From contig JAAVCP010000013.1 in NCBI GenBank assembly GCA_014802265.1, positions 103,565 through 167,564 on the forward strand: 64,000 bases of DNA. Reading direction: 5' to 3'. The notes under the pieces are model-generated. The model searched no databases. It was not told the DNA's origin and was given only the letters and a program-made list of their open reading frames with translations. The stretch is from Bacteroides sp. (GTDB lineage Bacteria; Bacteroidota; Bacteroidia; Bacteroidales; Muribaculaceae). Numbering within the stretch: position 1 is the stretch's first letter; every line of letters begins with the position of its first letter. This document shows, in pieces, positions 9,791 to 18,432 of this stretch. Made by a program: the position numbers and the translations under genes.

Positions 9791-11143
9791 ATGAGTAAGG
9801 ATAATAACACAAGAGCAATTTTTGCAACAAAATTCGGTGCCATAGCCACCACGGTGGGTTCAGCTGTCGGGTTGGGTAACATTTGGCGGTTCCCCTATGA
9901 GGCAGGAGTTCACGGTGGCGGAGCTTTCATGATTTGTTATATTATGTTTCTTTTTTTACTCGGGGTACCAGTGTTGTGCGCTGAGTTTTGTATGGGGAGG
10001 TCATCAAGGTGTAACGTATTTGGAGCTTATAATCGACTGTCTGATGAAAAGGGTTGGAAAATCACCGGATTGATTGGAATAATAGCATCTCTTATGATTC
10101 TGAGTTTTTATTCCGTTGTAGCAGGTTGGACAGTAGAATACTGTTTTACCTCGCTTACCGGACAACTCAATTTTCATGACAGGACGAAAGGACACAGTCA
10201 ATTCGTTGAACTCACAACCGGGGACCGCCCAATTATATGGACTGTTATATTTCTAATTTGTAACTTTGTAATACTTAATCGCGGAGTAACAAAGGGAATA
10301 GAACGAGCATCAAATATTCTTATGCCCATATTGTTTTTGCTACTTATAGCATTTTGTATCAATTCATTTACTCTTCCCGGTTGTAAAGATGGAATCAAAT
10401 TTCTTTTTAAACCTGATTTTACTAAAATTGAACCTTCTGTCCTTTTAGGGGCAATGGGTCAGGCATTCTTTTCGTTAAGCCTTGGCCTTGGATGCATGAT
10501 GACTTATGCTTCCTACTTTAGCAAGTCCACAAAATTAGGGAATATGGCTCTAACTATTGCATCGCTTGATCTTCTCGTTGCTGTTCTTGCTGGAATTGTC
10601 ATATTTCCAGCAGTTTTCTCTTTCGGGTTGTCTCCGGAGGCAGGACCAACTTTAGTTTTTGAGGTACTACCTTTCATCTTTAATCAACTTCCTGCCGGGG
10701 TAATATGGGCTACACTGTTTTTTCTACTATTATTTATGGCATCACTTACCTCTACAGTCTCCATGAGTGAAATATCAATCACTTATTTATGTGAAGAGAA
10801 AAATATGTCGCGAAAGAAAGCTACTATTATTTCGTCACTTATTGCACTCATTGGAGGAATCTTATGTACACTAAGTTTTGGATCCCTAAGTGATTTTAAG
10901 ATATGTGGTCTTACTATTTTTAACTTATTTGATTACATATCATCAAATATTTTTCTGCCCATAGGGGGAATGATCTGTTCTATTTTCGTTGGCTGGAAGA
11001 TGAAAAAGGATTTGATTATGAAAGAATTTACAAATGATGGCTCAATGAAATTTTACACATTGACATTGCTTATTTTCTTCCTTAAATACCTATGTCCGAT
11101 TGCAATATTTATAATCTTTCTAAACTCCATTGGGATTCTTTGA
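9791..11143 (+). CDS. Neurotransmitter:sodium symporter (SNF/NSS) family transporter
   Basis: Inner-membrane sodium-coupled transporter, 450 residues with about 11 hydrophobic segments. The N-terminus carries the NSS signature: GAIATTVGSAVGLGNIWRFP in the unwound first helix, followed by GGGAFMICY. Bacterial relatives such as LeuT and MhsT take up hydrophobic amino acids, so amino acid uptake is the most likely role; the substrate cannot be read from sequence. It is a single-gene unit running divergently from the methionine operon. Its last 24 bp overlap the 3-prime end of a convergent small gene at 11120-11356. Confidence 0.93.
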   Translation: MSKDNNTRAIFATKFGAIATTVGSAVGLGNIWRFPYEAGVHGGGAFMICYIMFLFLLGVPVLCAEFCMGRSSRCNVFGAYNRLSDEKGWKITGLIGIIASLMILSFYSVVAGWTVEYCFTSLTGQLNFHDRTKGHSQFVELTTGDRPIIWTVIFLICNFVILNRGVTKGIERASNILMPILFLLLIAFCINSFTLPGCKDGIKFLFKPDFTKIEPSVLLGAMGQAFFSLSLGLGCMMTYASYFSKSTKLGNMALTIASLDLLVAVLAGIVIFPAVFSFGLSPEAGPTLVFEVLPFIFNQLPAGVIWATLFFLLLFMASLTSTVSMSEISITYLCEEKNMSRKKATIISSLIALIGGILCTLSFGSLSDFKICGLTIFNLFDYISSNIFLPIGGMICSIFVGWKMKKDLIMKEFTNDGSMKFYTLTLLIFFLKYLCPIAIFIIFLNSIGIL

Positions 11144-11356
11144 ATGTAGGTCCATAAAGTTGATTTGATTCATTTTGCGCCTGAACCATCGAAAAGAATT
11201 ATAGTAACCCCTTCCGGCAATAACTATTGTCACGATTATATTTTCTTTAAAATTTCCCCAAAGCAAGTATTGCAGTAGTAAGACAATGGCTGTAAACACA
11301 ATTAGTTTAAAAATTAATTGTTTATATATTTCTCGCTTTATTGATCTAATATCCAT
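11120..11356 (-). CDS. Small membrane protein of unknown function (78 aa)
   Basis: Not recognised. The N-terminal third is basic (KREIYKQ), followed by a strongly hydrophobic segment (LIFKLIVFTAIVLLLQYLLW, about residues 14-33), a second weaker hydrophobic stretch (ENIIVTIVIAG) and a basic Arg/Asn-rich tail. I accept it as a gene because it has an ATG and a well-formed promoter (TTG-N20-TAATTTTG at 11385-11415, minus strand) about 20 nt upstream. Its 3-prime end overlaps the convergent symporter gene by 24 bp. It is divergent from uvrB. Confidence 0.55.
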   Translation of the reverse strand: MDIRSIKREIYKQLIFKLIVFTAIVLLLQYLLWGNFKENIIVTIVIAGRGYYNSFRWFRRKMNQINFMDLHSKNPNGV

Positions 11357-11384
11357 ATATCTGGTCCAAAATTATAGTATTTTA

Positions 11385-11415
11385 CAAAATTACACATAAT
11401 TCCTAACACATGCAA
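11385..11415 (-). promoter_or_regulatory. Promoter of the 78-aa membrane protein gene
   Basis: Minus strand: TTG at 11413-11415, exactly 20 bp, then TAATTTTG at 11385-11392. A second TAATTTTG at 11367-11374 is also present but has no TTG at the right distance. This is a textbook Bacteroidetes promoter. Confidence 0.65.
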
Positions 11416-11430
11416 TTTAATAAATCTTTT

Positions 11431-11461
11431 TTGTAATTCTCAATTAAATTACTTATATTTG
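11431..11461 (+). promoter_or_regulatory. Promoter of uvrB
   Basis: TTG at 11431-11433 (within a T-run), 20-bp spacer, TATATTTG at 11454-11461. The -7 box overlaps the TTG codon that would open the longest uvrB frame (11459), which excludes that start and fixes the ATG at 11483. Confidence 0.7.
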
Positions 11462-11482
11462 CACTACGAAAGATATATTGAA

Positions 11483-13591
11483 ATGGATTTCCAATTAACT
11501 TCAGATTATAAGCCTACCGGAGATCAACCAGAGGCAATTGCAGAACTCGCCAAAGGCGTTAGAGAGGGTAATCCTCATCAGACTCTTTTAGGCGTCACAG
11601 GTTCCGGAAAGACCTTTACCATGGCAAACGTCATTAAGGAAGTAAAGCGTCCAACCCTAATTCTATCACATAACAAAACTCTTGCAGCACAGCTTTATTC
11701 TGAGTTTAAGACTTTTTTTCCTAACAACTCAGTGCAGTATTTTGTAAGTTACTATGACTATTATCAGCCCGAGGCTTACATACCCTCGTCTGATAAATAT
11801 ATTGAAAAAGATCTGATGATCAATGATCAGATTGAGCGACTTCGTCTTTCAACGGTTGCCTCTCTTCTTTCAGGAAGAAGAGATATAGTCGTAGTGTCGT
11901 CAGTGAGCTGCATATATGGTATGGGCAATCCTGATGATTTCGCACAAAATGTTATAAAGATTAAAGTTGGCGACACTATTTCAAGGAATGCTTTTCTGAG
12001 GAAACTCGTTGATTCACTCTATTCCAGGACTGAAATAGAACTACTACCTGGCGAATTCCGTGTTAAAGGAGATACCGTAGATATTATGTTATCATTTGAA
12101 GAGATACAACTCAGGGTATTATTTTGGGGAGACGAAATTGAAAAGATTCAGACTATTGATCCAATTAATGGTATGATTTTATCATCTCTCGAAGGATTTA
12201 ACATATATCCTGCCAATATCTTTGTCACCACCAAGGAACGTATGGCATCTGCTATCGATCAAATAACCCTTGATATGGGTGCCCAATGTGATTTCTTTGC
12301 AAGGGAAGGAAGACTATTAGAAGCGGATAGACTCAGAGAACGGGTAACATACGATGTAGAGATGATGAAAGAGTTGGGTCATTGTGCTGGTATTGAGAAC
12401 TATTCAAGATATTTTGACGGTAGGGAACCGGGTATGCGTCCTTTCTGTCTTCTTGACTATTTCCCACGAGACTTTCTTACCATAATAGACGAGAGCCACG
12501 TGACACTACCTCAGATAAGAGGTATGAATGGTGGAGACCTTTCCAGAAAAATGAATCTTGTGGAGTACGGATTCCGATTGCCTGCAGCAATTGATAACCG
12601 CCCACTGAAATTTGAAGAGTTTGAGCGTCTTACACCACAGAAGATATATGTAAGTGCGACTCCCGGTGATTATGAGTTGATAAAGTCCGAAGGTGTATTT
12701 ACTGAGCAAGTTATCCGTCCTACCGGTCTTCTTGATCCGGAAATTGAGGTACGTCCGACAATGAATCAAATTGATGATCTCATGGAGGAGATTCAATTGC
12801 GTATAGAAGCAGGAGAACGTGTGCTTGTGACTACATTGACCAAACGTATGGCTGAAGAACTTGACAATCATCTACGTAAATGGGGAGTTAGTAGTGCATA
12901 CATACATAGTGATGTAGATACGCTTGAAAGAATCAAAATTCTTGAAGATCTCAGGGAAGGTGTTTATGATGTGCTGGTTGGCGTTAACCTCTTACGTGAA
13001 GGTCTTGACTTACCCCAGGTCAGTCTCGTCGCTATCCTTGATGCTGATAAAGAGGGTTTTTTAAGGAACTACAGATCACTGACGCAGACAGCAGGACGTG
13101 CAGCACGTAACGTACATGGGAAAGTTATAATGTATGCTGACAAGATTACTGACAGTATGCAACGAACTATTGACGAAACCGAACGCCGACGTGCTAAACA
13201 GATGAGTTATAATGAGGCAAACGGTATAACACCCCAACCAATCGTTAAGAAATCTTCAGCAAAAGATCTTATTGAGCTTTACAGTGAAAAAGATGTAGAG
13301 AAAGTTGTATCTTCCAATATATCAAAAGGTTCAGTAAAGAAAAATATAGCTAAACCAAAGAAGTCAGCCCCGCGTCCATATATTGAAGAAGAGCATGAGA
13401 TTGGTTTGGCAGCTGATCCTATAATAGAATATATGACAAAGGATGAACTTTCTGCGCGTATTGAAAGTGTAAACAAAGAGATGATTGCTGCCGCACGCAA
13501 GACTGATTTTATTGCGGCAGCCAAATTGCGCGATGAACTTCTTTCGCTTAAAGACCTATTACAAGCTAAAGAAAAAAATGAAACAGTTTAA
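11483..13591 (+). CDS. uvrB: Excinuclease ABC subunit B
   Basis: Damage-recognition helicase-like subunit of nucleotide excision repair, working in the cytoplasm with UvrA and UvrC. 702 residues. Walker A is GVTGSGKTFT; the beta-hairpin region reads YYDYYQPEAYIP; the DEAD-like box is IIDESH; helicase motif VI is QTAGRAARN; and the C-terminal UVR domain (about residues 650-690, KTDFIAAAKLRDEL) contacts UvrC. The start is set by the promoter (see 11431-11461): the longer frame from 11459 would begin inside the -7 box. The stop overlaps the start of the YgiQ gene by 14 bp, so the two are co-translated. Confidence 0.97.
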   Translation: MDFQLTSDYKPTGDQPEAIAELAKGVREGNPHQTLLGVTGSGKTFTMANVIKEVKRPTLILSHNKTLAAQLYSEFKTFFPNNSVQYFVSYYDYYQPEAYIPSSDKYIEKDLMINDQIERLRLSTVASLLSGRRDIVVVSSVSCIYGMGNPDDFAQNVIKIKVGDTISRNAFLRKLVDSLYSRTEIELLPGEFRVKGDTVDIMLSFEEIQLRVLFWGDEIEKIQTIDPINGMILSSLEGFNIYPANIFVTTKERMASAIDQITLDMGAQCDFFAREGRLLEADRLRERVTYDVEMMKELGHCAGIENYSRYFDGREPGMRPFCLLDYFPRDFLTIIDESHVTLPQIRGMNGGDLSRKMNLVEYGFRLPAAIDNRPLKFEEFERLTPQKIYVSATPGDYELIKSEGVFTEQVIRPTGLLDPEIEVRPTMNQIDDLMEEIQLRIEAGERVLVTTLTKRMAEELDNHLRKWGVSSAYIHSDVDTLERIKILEDLREGVYDVLVGVNLLREGLDLPQVSLVAILDADKEGFLRNYRSLTQTAGRAARNVHGKVIMYADKITDSMQRTIDETERRRAKQMSYNEANGITPQPIVKKSSAKDLIELYSEKDVEKVVSSNISKGSVKKNIAKPKKSAPRPYIEEEHEIGLAADPIIEYMTKDELSARIESVNKEMIAAARKTDFIAAAKLRDELLSLKDLLQAKEKNETV

Positions 13592-15521
13592 GCATAAATC
13601 TACCAGTCCGGAACAGCAAAAAAATATATCGTTACCAACTTTTCCATTGATGCCACGTGAGCTTTTCCTACCGACCTCTAAGGAAGAGATGGTGAAACTC
13701 GGCTGGGAACAGGCTGATGTCATTATTTTTTCGGGTGATGCCTACGTAGATCATCCCTCATTTGGAGCGGCAGTCATAGGAAGAGTCTTACAGGCTGCCG
13801 GATATAAAGTAGCAATAGTGCCACAACCAAATTGGCGAGATGATCTTCGTGATTTTAAGAAATTAGGTAAACCCAGATTATTTTTTGGAGTATCTGCAGG
13901 TGCGATGGATTCAATGGTAAATCATTACACTGCTAACCGTCGTCTGCGTCATGACGATGCATACACTGCGGGAGGCAGATATGGAATGCGACCTGACTAC
14001 CCTACCATTGTATATTCAAAGATACTTAAAGAATTGTTTCCTGACACACCAGTAATTATAGGAGGAATTGAAGCATCATTACGTAGGGTTTCACACTATG
14101 ATTATTGGGGAGATCGCCTTCGTCCTTCTATTATAGCAGATGCGCCTGCCGATATGATAAGTTATGGAATGGGAGAACGAACTGTTCTTGAATTAGCACA
14201 TAGGCTTGATAAGGGTGAAAAGATTGAAGATATTACTGATGTGCCCCAGACAGCATTTTTTTCTTGTGAAACTCCCGGAGAAAATGATATAGTGTTGCAT
14301 AGCTATGAAGCTTGCTTGAAAGACAAAAAGCTTCAGTCGCAAAATTTTCGACATATTGAAGAGGAGTCAAATAAAGTATCGGGTAAAATAATATGGCAGG
14401 AAACCAATGGGAGGCGGTTGAAAATCAATCCTATGTATCCTCCTATGAAACAGGGAGAGATTGACGCATCATTTGATTTACCGTATACGAGAGTACCTCA
14501 TCCACGCTATAAGGGGAAAGTAATTCCTGCCTACGATATGATTCGTCATTCGGTAAATATGCACCGTGGATGTTTCGGTGGATGTGCCTTCTGCACAATC
14601 TCAGCCCATCAGGGAAAGTTCATCTCTTCCCGTTCAAAAGAGTCAATAATGAAAGAGGTGAGACAAGTGTGTGCAATGGAGGATTTTAAAGGTTACATCT
14701 CAGACCTTGGTGGACCATCAGCAAATATGTATTCGATGGGAGGATACGATAAGTCAATATGTGCCAAATGTTCGCGACCCTCATGTCTCCATCCGAAGCC
14801 TTGTCCGAATCTTAACAACGACCACTCCCCTCTTCTTGATATTTATAAGAGCGTAGATAGTCTTCCTGAAGTGAAAAAATCTTTTATTGGAAGCGGGGTT
14901 CGGTATGATCTCGCTATGGCTCAGAATAAAAAGGATTCAGTTAATTCTGCCAATAAAAAATATATGGAGGAGCTGATTTGTGCCCACGTGAGTGGCAGAC
15001 TTAAAGTTGCCCCGGAACACACCTCAGATCGTGTACTCGACTGTATGCGTAAGCCGTCATTTTCCCAATTCAGAAAATTTAAAAGGTTTTTTGATGACGT
15101 GAATAAGAAATATGGGTTACGTCAGCAACTTATTCCTTATTTCATTTCTTCTCATCCCGCATGTGAAGAGGTTGATATGGCAGAGTTAGCTGCTATAACC
15201 AAAGATCTTGATTTTCATCTTGAGCAAGTACAGGATTTCACACCCACTCCAATGACAGTTGCCACAGAGATCTATTATTCAGGTTATCATCCATATACAG
15301 GAGAAAAAGTTTTCACAGCGCGAACAGAGAAAGAAAAGTTGGCACAGAGACAATTCTTTTTTTGGTACAAGCCGGAAGCTAAGAAAGAACTTATTAATGA
15401 GCTTAGACATCTTCATCGTCCTGATTTAATAGACCGTCTTTATGGCAATGATAATAAAAATTTCACTAAGCGCCATATCAGTTCAAAAAATTCTAAAAGC
15501 TCAAAATCTTTAAGGACTTAA
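13578..15521 (+). CDS. YgiQ family radical SAM protein
   Basis: Radical SAM protein of 647 residues. The iron-sulfur cluster motif is visible in HRGCFGGCAFC (CxxxCxxC). The N-terminal block (GWEQADVIIFSGDAYVDHPS) and the C-terminal block (VAPEHTSDRVLDCM, QVQDFTPTPMT) are hallmarks of the YgiQ/UPF0313 group. The biochemical role is not established for the family. A frame opening exists upstream to 13485, but it lies inside uvrB; the ATG at 13578 (MKQFKHKS) is the natural start. The 14-bp overlap with uvrB suggests a common transcript, which may or may not reflect a DNA-repair link. Confidence 0.9.
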   Translation: MKQFKHKSTSPEQQKNISLPTFPLMPRELFLPTSKEEMVKLGWEQADVIIFSGDAYVDHPSFGAAVIGRVLQAAGYKVAIVPQPNWRDDLRDFKKLGKPRLFFGVSAGAMDSMVNHYTANRRLRHDDAYTAGGRYGMRPDYPTIVYSKILKELFPDTPVIIGGIEASLRRVSHYDYWGDRLRPSIIADAPADMISYGMGERTVLELAHRLDKGEKIEDITDVPQTAFFSCETPGENDIVLHSYEACLKDKKLQSQNFRHIEEESNKVSGKIIWQETNGRRLKINPMYPPMKQGEIDASFDLPYTRVPHPRYKGKVIPAYDMIRHSVNMHRGCFGGCAFCTISAHQGKFISSRSKESIMKEVRQVCAMEDFKGYISDLGGPSANMYSMGGYDKSICAKCSRPSCLHPKPCPNLNNDHSPLLDIYKSVDSLPEVKKSFIGSGVRYDLAMAQNKKDSVNSANKKYMEELICAHVSGRLKVAPEHTSDRVLDCMRKPSFSQFRKFKRFFDDVNKKYGLRQQLIPYFISSHPACEEVDMAELAAITKDLDFHLEQVQDFTPTPMTVATEIYYSGYHPYTGEKVFTARTEKEKLAQRQFFFWYKPEAKKELINELRHLHRPDLIDRLYGNDNKNFTKRHISSKNSKSSKSLRT

Positions 15522-15573
15522 GACATAATAACCAAGACATATCAGCGTTGATATAGAATATAACTTTATAACT

Positions 15574-15984
15574 ATGAGTAAGATCAAAGTTTATCATCCG
15601 CGTCTCTATGCTTTTTTCCAAAGTAAAGTCATCAATTCAATGATGATAGTTATTAACATTGCTCTTTTAATGACCGGTTGCACAAAAGACTTAATTGTGC
15701 CTTTTTCTGTCGCTTCAGTAAGTTTTTTGTTAGCTTTGAGCTACACCGTATGGTTTTGGATTAAACGTCCTCAGCGGATTGTGATAAATAGTTGGTTATC
15801 AAATATGAGCGGCTATTTTTCATTTTACTTCCTTAGCGTAGGTGCAATGAAAAATCTTAACGAATTATGGTTTATTTTTCCGGCAATTATTGGGGTTTGC
15901 CTGTTATTTGTCAATCTTATTAAAAACCATGATGAAGTCTTCAATATTTCTACAAGAGAAATCAGTGCTCTTAATCAAGTATAA
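15574..15984 (+). CDS. Small integral membrane protein, unknown (136 aa)
   Basis: Not recognised. Four hydrophobic stretches are visible (roughly residues 20-36, 42-62, 78-96, 98-116), separated by short basic loops, so an inner-membrane protein with about four helices is likely. A cysteine lies in LLMTGCTKD, which resembles a lipobox but is preceded by a long N-terminus, so lipidation is doubtful. It stands 52 bp behind the YgiQ gene and may be the last gene of that transcript. Confidence 0.6.
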   Translation: MSKIKVYHPRLYAFFQSKVINSMMIVINIALLMTGCTKDLIVPFSVASVSFLLALSYTVWFWIKRPQRIVINSWLSNMSGYFSFYFLSVGAMKNLNELWFIFPAIIGVCLLFVNLIKNHDEVFNISTREISALNQV

Positions 15985-16101
15985 ATTGTAGATCCTAATA
16001 CTCTGATTTTTATTAAAATTAATCGCAACTCTCCTTTAATAGTTTCCCGTTATTAAGGCAAAATAACAGTCACAATGATGGGAAATTTCATTTTTTTATG
16101 T

Positions 16102-16109
16102 TAAATTTG
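16102..16109 (+). promoter_or_regulatory. -7 element upstream of the S9 lipoprotein peptidase
   Basis: TAAATTTG matches TAnnTTTG exactly. The predicted start lies about 40 nt before the ATG at 16158. No TTG is seen at 19-20 bp upstream. Confidence 0.45.
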
Positions 16110-16157
16110 TAAACTCATTTGTGAAAATCTTAAATCTAAACCTTTATATCGTTTAAA

Positions 16158-18263
16158 ATGAACAAATTAGCAATGACAATGGGCAGTCTTATTCTACCTT
16201 TGGCTCTTACAGGATGCCAAGGAGCTGCCGGAACGTCTTCCGACAAGGTCATTGAGAAGCCTGAAGTGCAAATCACTAACGGTATGCTCACCCCCGAAGT
16301 ATTGGAAGCGTTTGGAAGAATTTCGGGTGCTATTCCATCTCCTGATGGAAGCAAGATTATTTTCACACTTGCTTATGAAAGCATTGAAGAAAATAAATCA
16401 AATGCAGAGATTTATTCAATAGATGCTGACGGTCAGAACATGAAACGTTTGACCACTACAGCTTCATCTGAGTCAAATCTACGTTGGATAGACGGTGGCA
16501 ATAAGATCGCTTTTCTTCGCAAAGATGATAAGACTGGTAAGACCCAGGTTCATGTAATGAATGTTGACGGCTCAGGAGTGAAATGTCTAACAGCGGTAGA
16601 AAACGGCATAGAATGCTTTGAAATTTCACCTGATGAATCTAAAATTATCTACGGTTCTCCAATAGATCCCTATAATAAGAACGAAGATCTCTTCAAAGAT
16701 ATTCCCAAGACTTCCGGACGTGTAGTAGACGATCTAATGTATAAACATTGGGATGAGTGGGTAACTCAGATTCCACATCCATTTATAGCCGACTTCTCCA
16801 CGAGTAATGTTTCAAATGCTATAGACATTATGGAGGGTGAGCCATTTGAATGTCCGATGCGTCCTTTTGGTGGTGCTGATGCTTTTGCATGGGCTCCTGA
16901 CAGTAAATCGCTAATTTACGTGTCTCGTAAGCTAAAAGGCATGGACTATGCTTTCTCCACTAATAGTGATCTCTATCTATATGACCTCGCTGCTAAGACT
17001 ACTGTTAATCTGACAGAAGGGATTATGGGTTATGACACTGATCCTAAATTCTCACCTGACGGCAAATCAGTCGCTTGGCTCTCAATGGAAACTGCAAAAT
17101 TTGAGAGCGATAAAAAACGCTTGATGGTTATGGATATAGCTTCCAAAGAGAAACGAGATCTGACGGCAAACTGGGACTATTGGCCCGAACAAATTGAATG
17201 GGCTAAAAATGGTAGTTCTATCTGGTTTACCGGTTATTATCAGGGTGTAGCTCCTGTCTTTACTATTGATGTAAACACATGTGCTATTGATACTATCGCC
17301 ACAGGCGTATGTGATTTTGAGGGTGTTACTCCGGTGGCTGACAACGCTGCTATTGCTCTGCGTCATTCTATGAGTTATCCTAATGAGATTTGTCTCGTTA
17401 GCAAAGATGGTGTTAAGGAGCTTACATCAGTAAATAAAGATCTTCTTTCACAACTTAAGATGGGAGAAGTGAAGAAAGTAATGGTTCCCACCACCGACGG
17501 TAAGGAGATGACCACTTGGGTAATTCTTCCACCTGATTTTGATCCCAATAAGAAATATCCTGCAATTCTATATTGTCAGGGTGGTCCGCAGCAGGCTGTA
17601 AGCCAGTTCTGGAGCTATCGTTGGAACTTCATGATTATGGCAGCCAACGGGTATATTGTCATTGCACCCAACCGTCGCGGACTTCCGGGCTTCGGAACAG
17701 CATGGAACCGACAGATTTCAGGTGATTACGGTGGTCAGAATATGAAAGATTATCTTGCTGCCGTTGACTATATGGCAAAAGAACCATATGTTGACGAAAA
17801 ACATATCGGTGCAGCAGGTGCAAGTTATGGTGGATTCTCCGTTTATTGGCTTGCCGGACATCATGAAGGCAGATTTGCCGCTCTCGTAGCTCATGCAGGA
17901 ATCTTCAATATTGAAGCGCAATACCTTGAGACAGAAGAAATGTGGTTTGCTGACTTTGATCTTGGCGGTCCGTATTGGGATAAGAATAATGCAATCGCAC
18001 AACGTACCTATGCCAATTCTCCCCATAGATTTGTCAATGAATGGACAGCTCCTATTCTCGTAACTGTAGGTGAACTTGATTATAGAATTCTTGCTTCACA
18101 AGGTATGATGGCATTTAATGCTGCCAAGATGCACGGTCTTGAGGCTGAGATGCTTGTATTCCCTGATGAAAACCACTGGGTACTCCAGCCTCAGAATGCC
18201 ATACTTTGGCAGAGAGTATTCTTCAGATTCCTTGATAAATATCTGAAAGAAAATAAGCAATAA
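16158..18263 (+). CDS. S9 family (prolyl oligopeptidase-type) peptidase, lipoprotein
   Basis: Serine peptidase of 701 residues with a lipoprotein signal: hydrophobic MGSLILPLALTGC with the lipobox cysteine at about residue 20, so it should be membrane-anchored outside the cytoplasm. The N-terminal half (about 45-430) shows repeated beta-propeller-like strands (SPDGSKIIFTL, APDSKSLIYVS, SPDGKSVAWLS). The C-terminal alpha/beta-hydrolase domain holds the likely triad Ser556 (GASYGGFS), Asp641 (GELDYRI) and His673 (DENHWVL). It is closest in pattern to acylaminoacyl- and dipeptidyl-peptidases that act on short peptides. It is a single-gene unit with its own -7 element and a terminator at 18286-18320. 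Confidence 0.92.
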   Translation: MNKLAMTMGSLILPLALTGCQGAAGTSSDKVIEKPEVQITNGMLTPEVLEAFGRISGAIPSPDGSKIIFTLAYESIEENKSNAEIYSIDADGQNMKRLTTTASSESNLRWIDGGNKIAFLRKDDKTGKTQVHVMNVDGSGVKCLTAVENGIECFEISPDESKIIYGSPIDPYNKNEDLFKDIPKTSGRVVDDLMYKHWDEWVTQIPHPFIADFSTSNVSNAIDIMEGEPFECPMRPFGGADAFAWAPDSKSLIYVSRKLKGMDYAFSTNSDLYLYDLAAKTTVNLTEGIMGYDTDPKFSPDGKSVAWLSMETAKFESDKKRLMVMDIASKEKRDLTANWDYWPEQIEWAKNGSSIWFTGYYQGVAPVFTIDVNTCAIDTIATGVCDFEGVTPVADNAAIALRHSMSYPNEICLVSKDGVKELTSVNKDLLSQLKMGEVKKVMVPTTDGKEMTTWVILPPDFDPNKKYPAILYCQGGPQQAVSQFWSYRWNFMIMAANGYIVIAPNRRGLPGFGTAWNRQISGDYGGQNMKDYLAAVDYMAKEPYVDEKHIGAAGASYGGFSVYWLAGHHEGRFAALVAHAGIFNIEAQYLETEEMWFADFDLGGPYWDKNNAIAQRTYANSPHRFVNEWTAPILVTVGELDYRILASQGMMAFNAAKMHGLEAEMLVFPDENHWVLQPQNAILWQRVFFRFLDKYLKENKQ

Positions 18264-18285
18264 TTTTAATATTGATCATATTTTT

Positions 18286-18320
18286 CAGAGGGTTAGGCAA
18301 GTTGTCTAATCCTCTGTTTT
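18286..18320 (+). terminator. Intrinsic terminator after the S9 peptidase gene
   Basis: An 11-bp stem (18286-18296 with 18306-18316, one G-T pair) with a 9-nt loop, followed by TTTTATA. Confidence 0.75.
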
Positions 18321-18338
18321 ATACCTATAGATAGGTAT
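18321..18338. promoter_or_regulatory. Dyad upstream of feoAB (ATACCTAT-AG-ATAGGTAT)
   Basis: A perfect 8-bp inverted repeat with a 2-bp centre, about 50 bp upstream of the feoAB -7 box. A second dyad, CTTAAT-N9-ATTAAG (18352-18372), overlaps the place where the -33 element would lie. Both could bind an iron-responsive dimeric regulator; the regulator is not identified. Confidence 0.4.
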
Positions 18339-18386
18339 TTTTAAATTTATTCTTAATCTAATATAAATTAAGATTACAAAAAATAT

Positions 18387-18394
18387 TAATTTTG
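18387..18394 (+). promoter_or_regulatory. -7 element of feoAB
   Basis: TAATTTTG is an exact consensus match, with the start about 30 nt before the ATG at 18433. No canonical TTG is found at -33; instead the dyad at 18352-18372 covers this position, as expected for a regulated promoter. Confidence 0.5.
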
Positions 18395-18432
18395 TAAGAT
18401 ATTTAAATGAATATACTCTAATAGATTCATTA

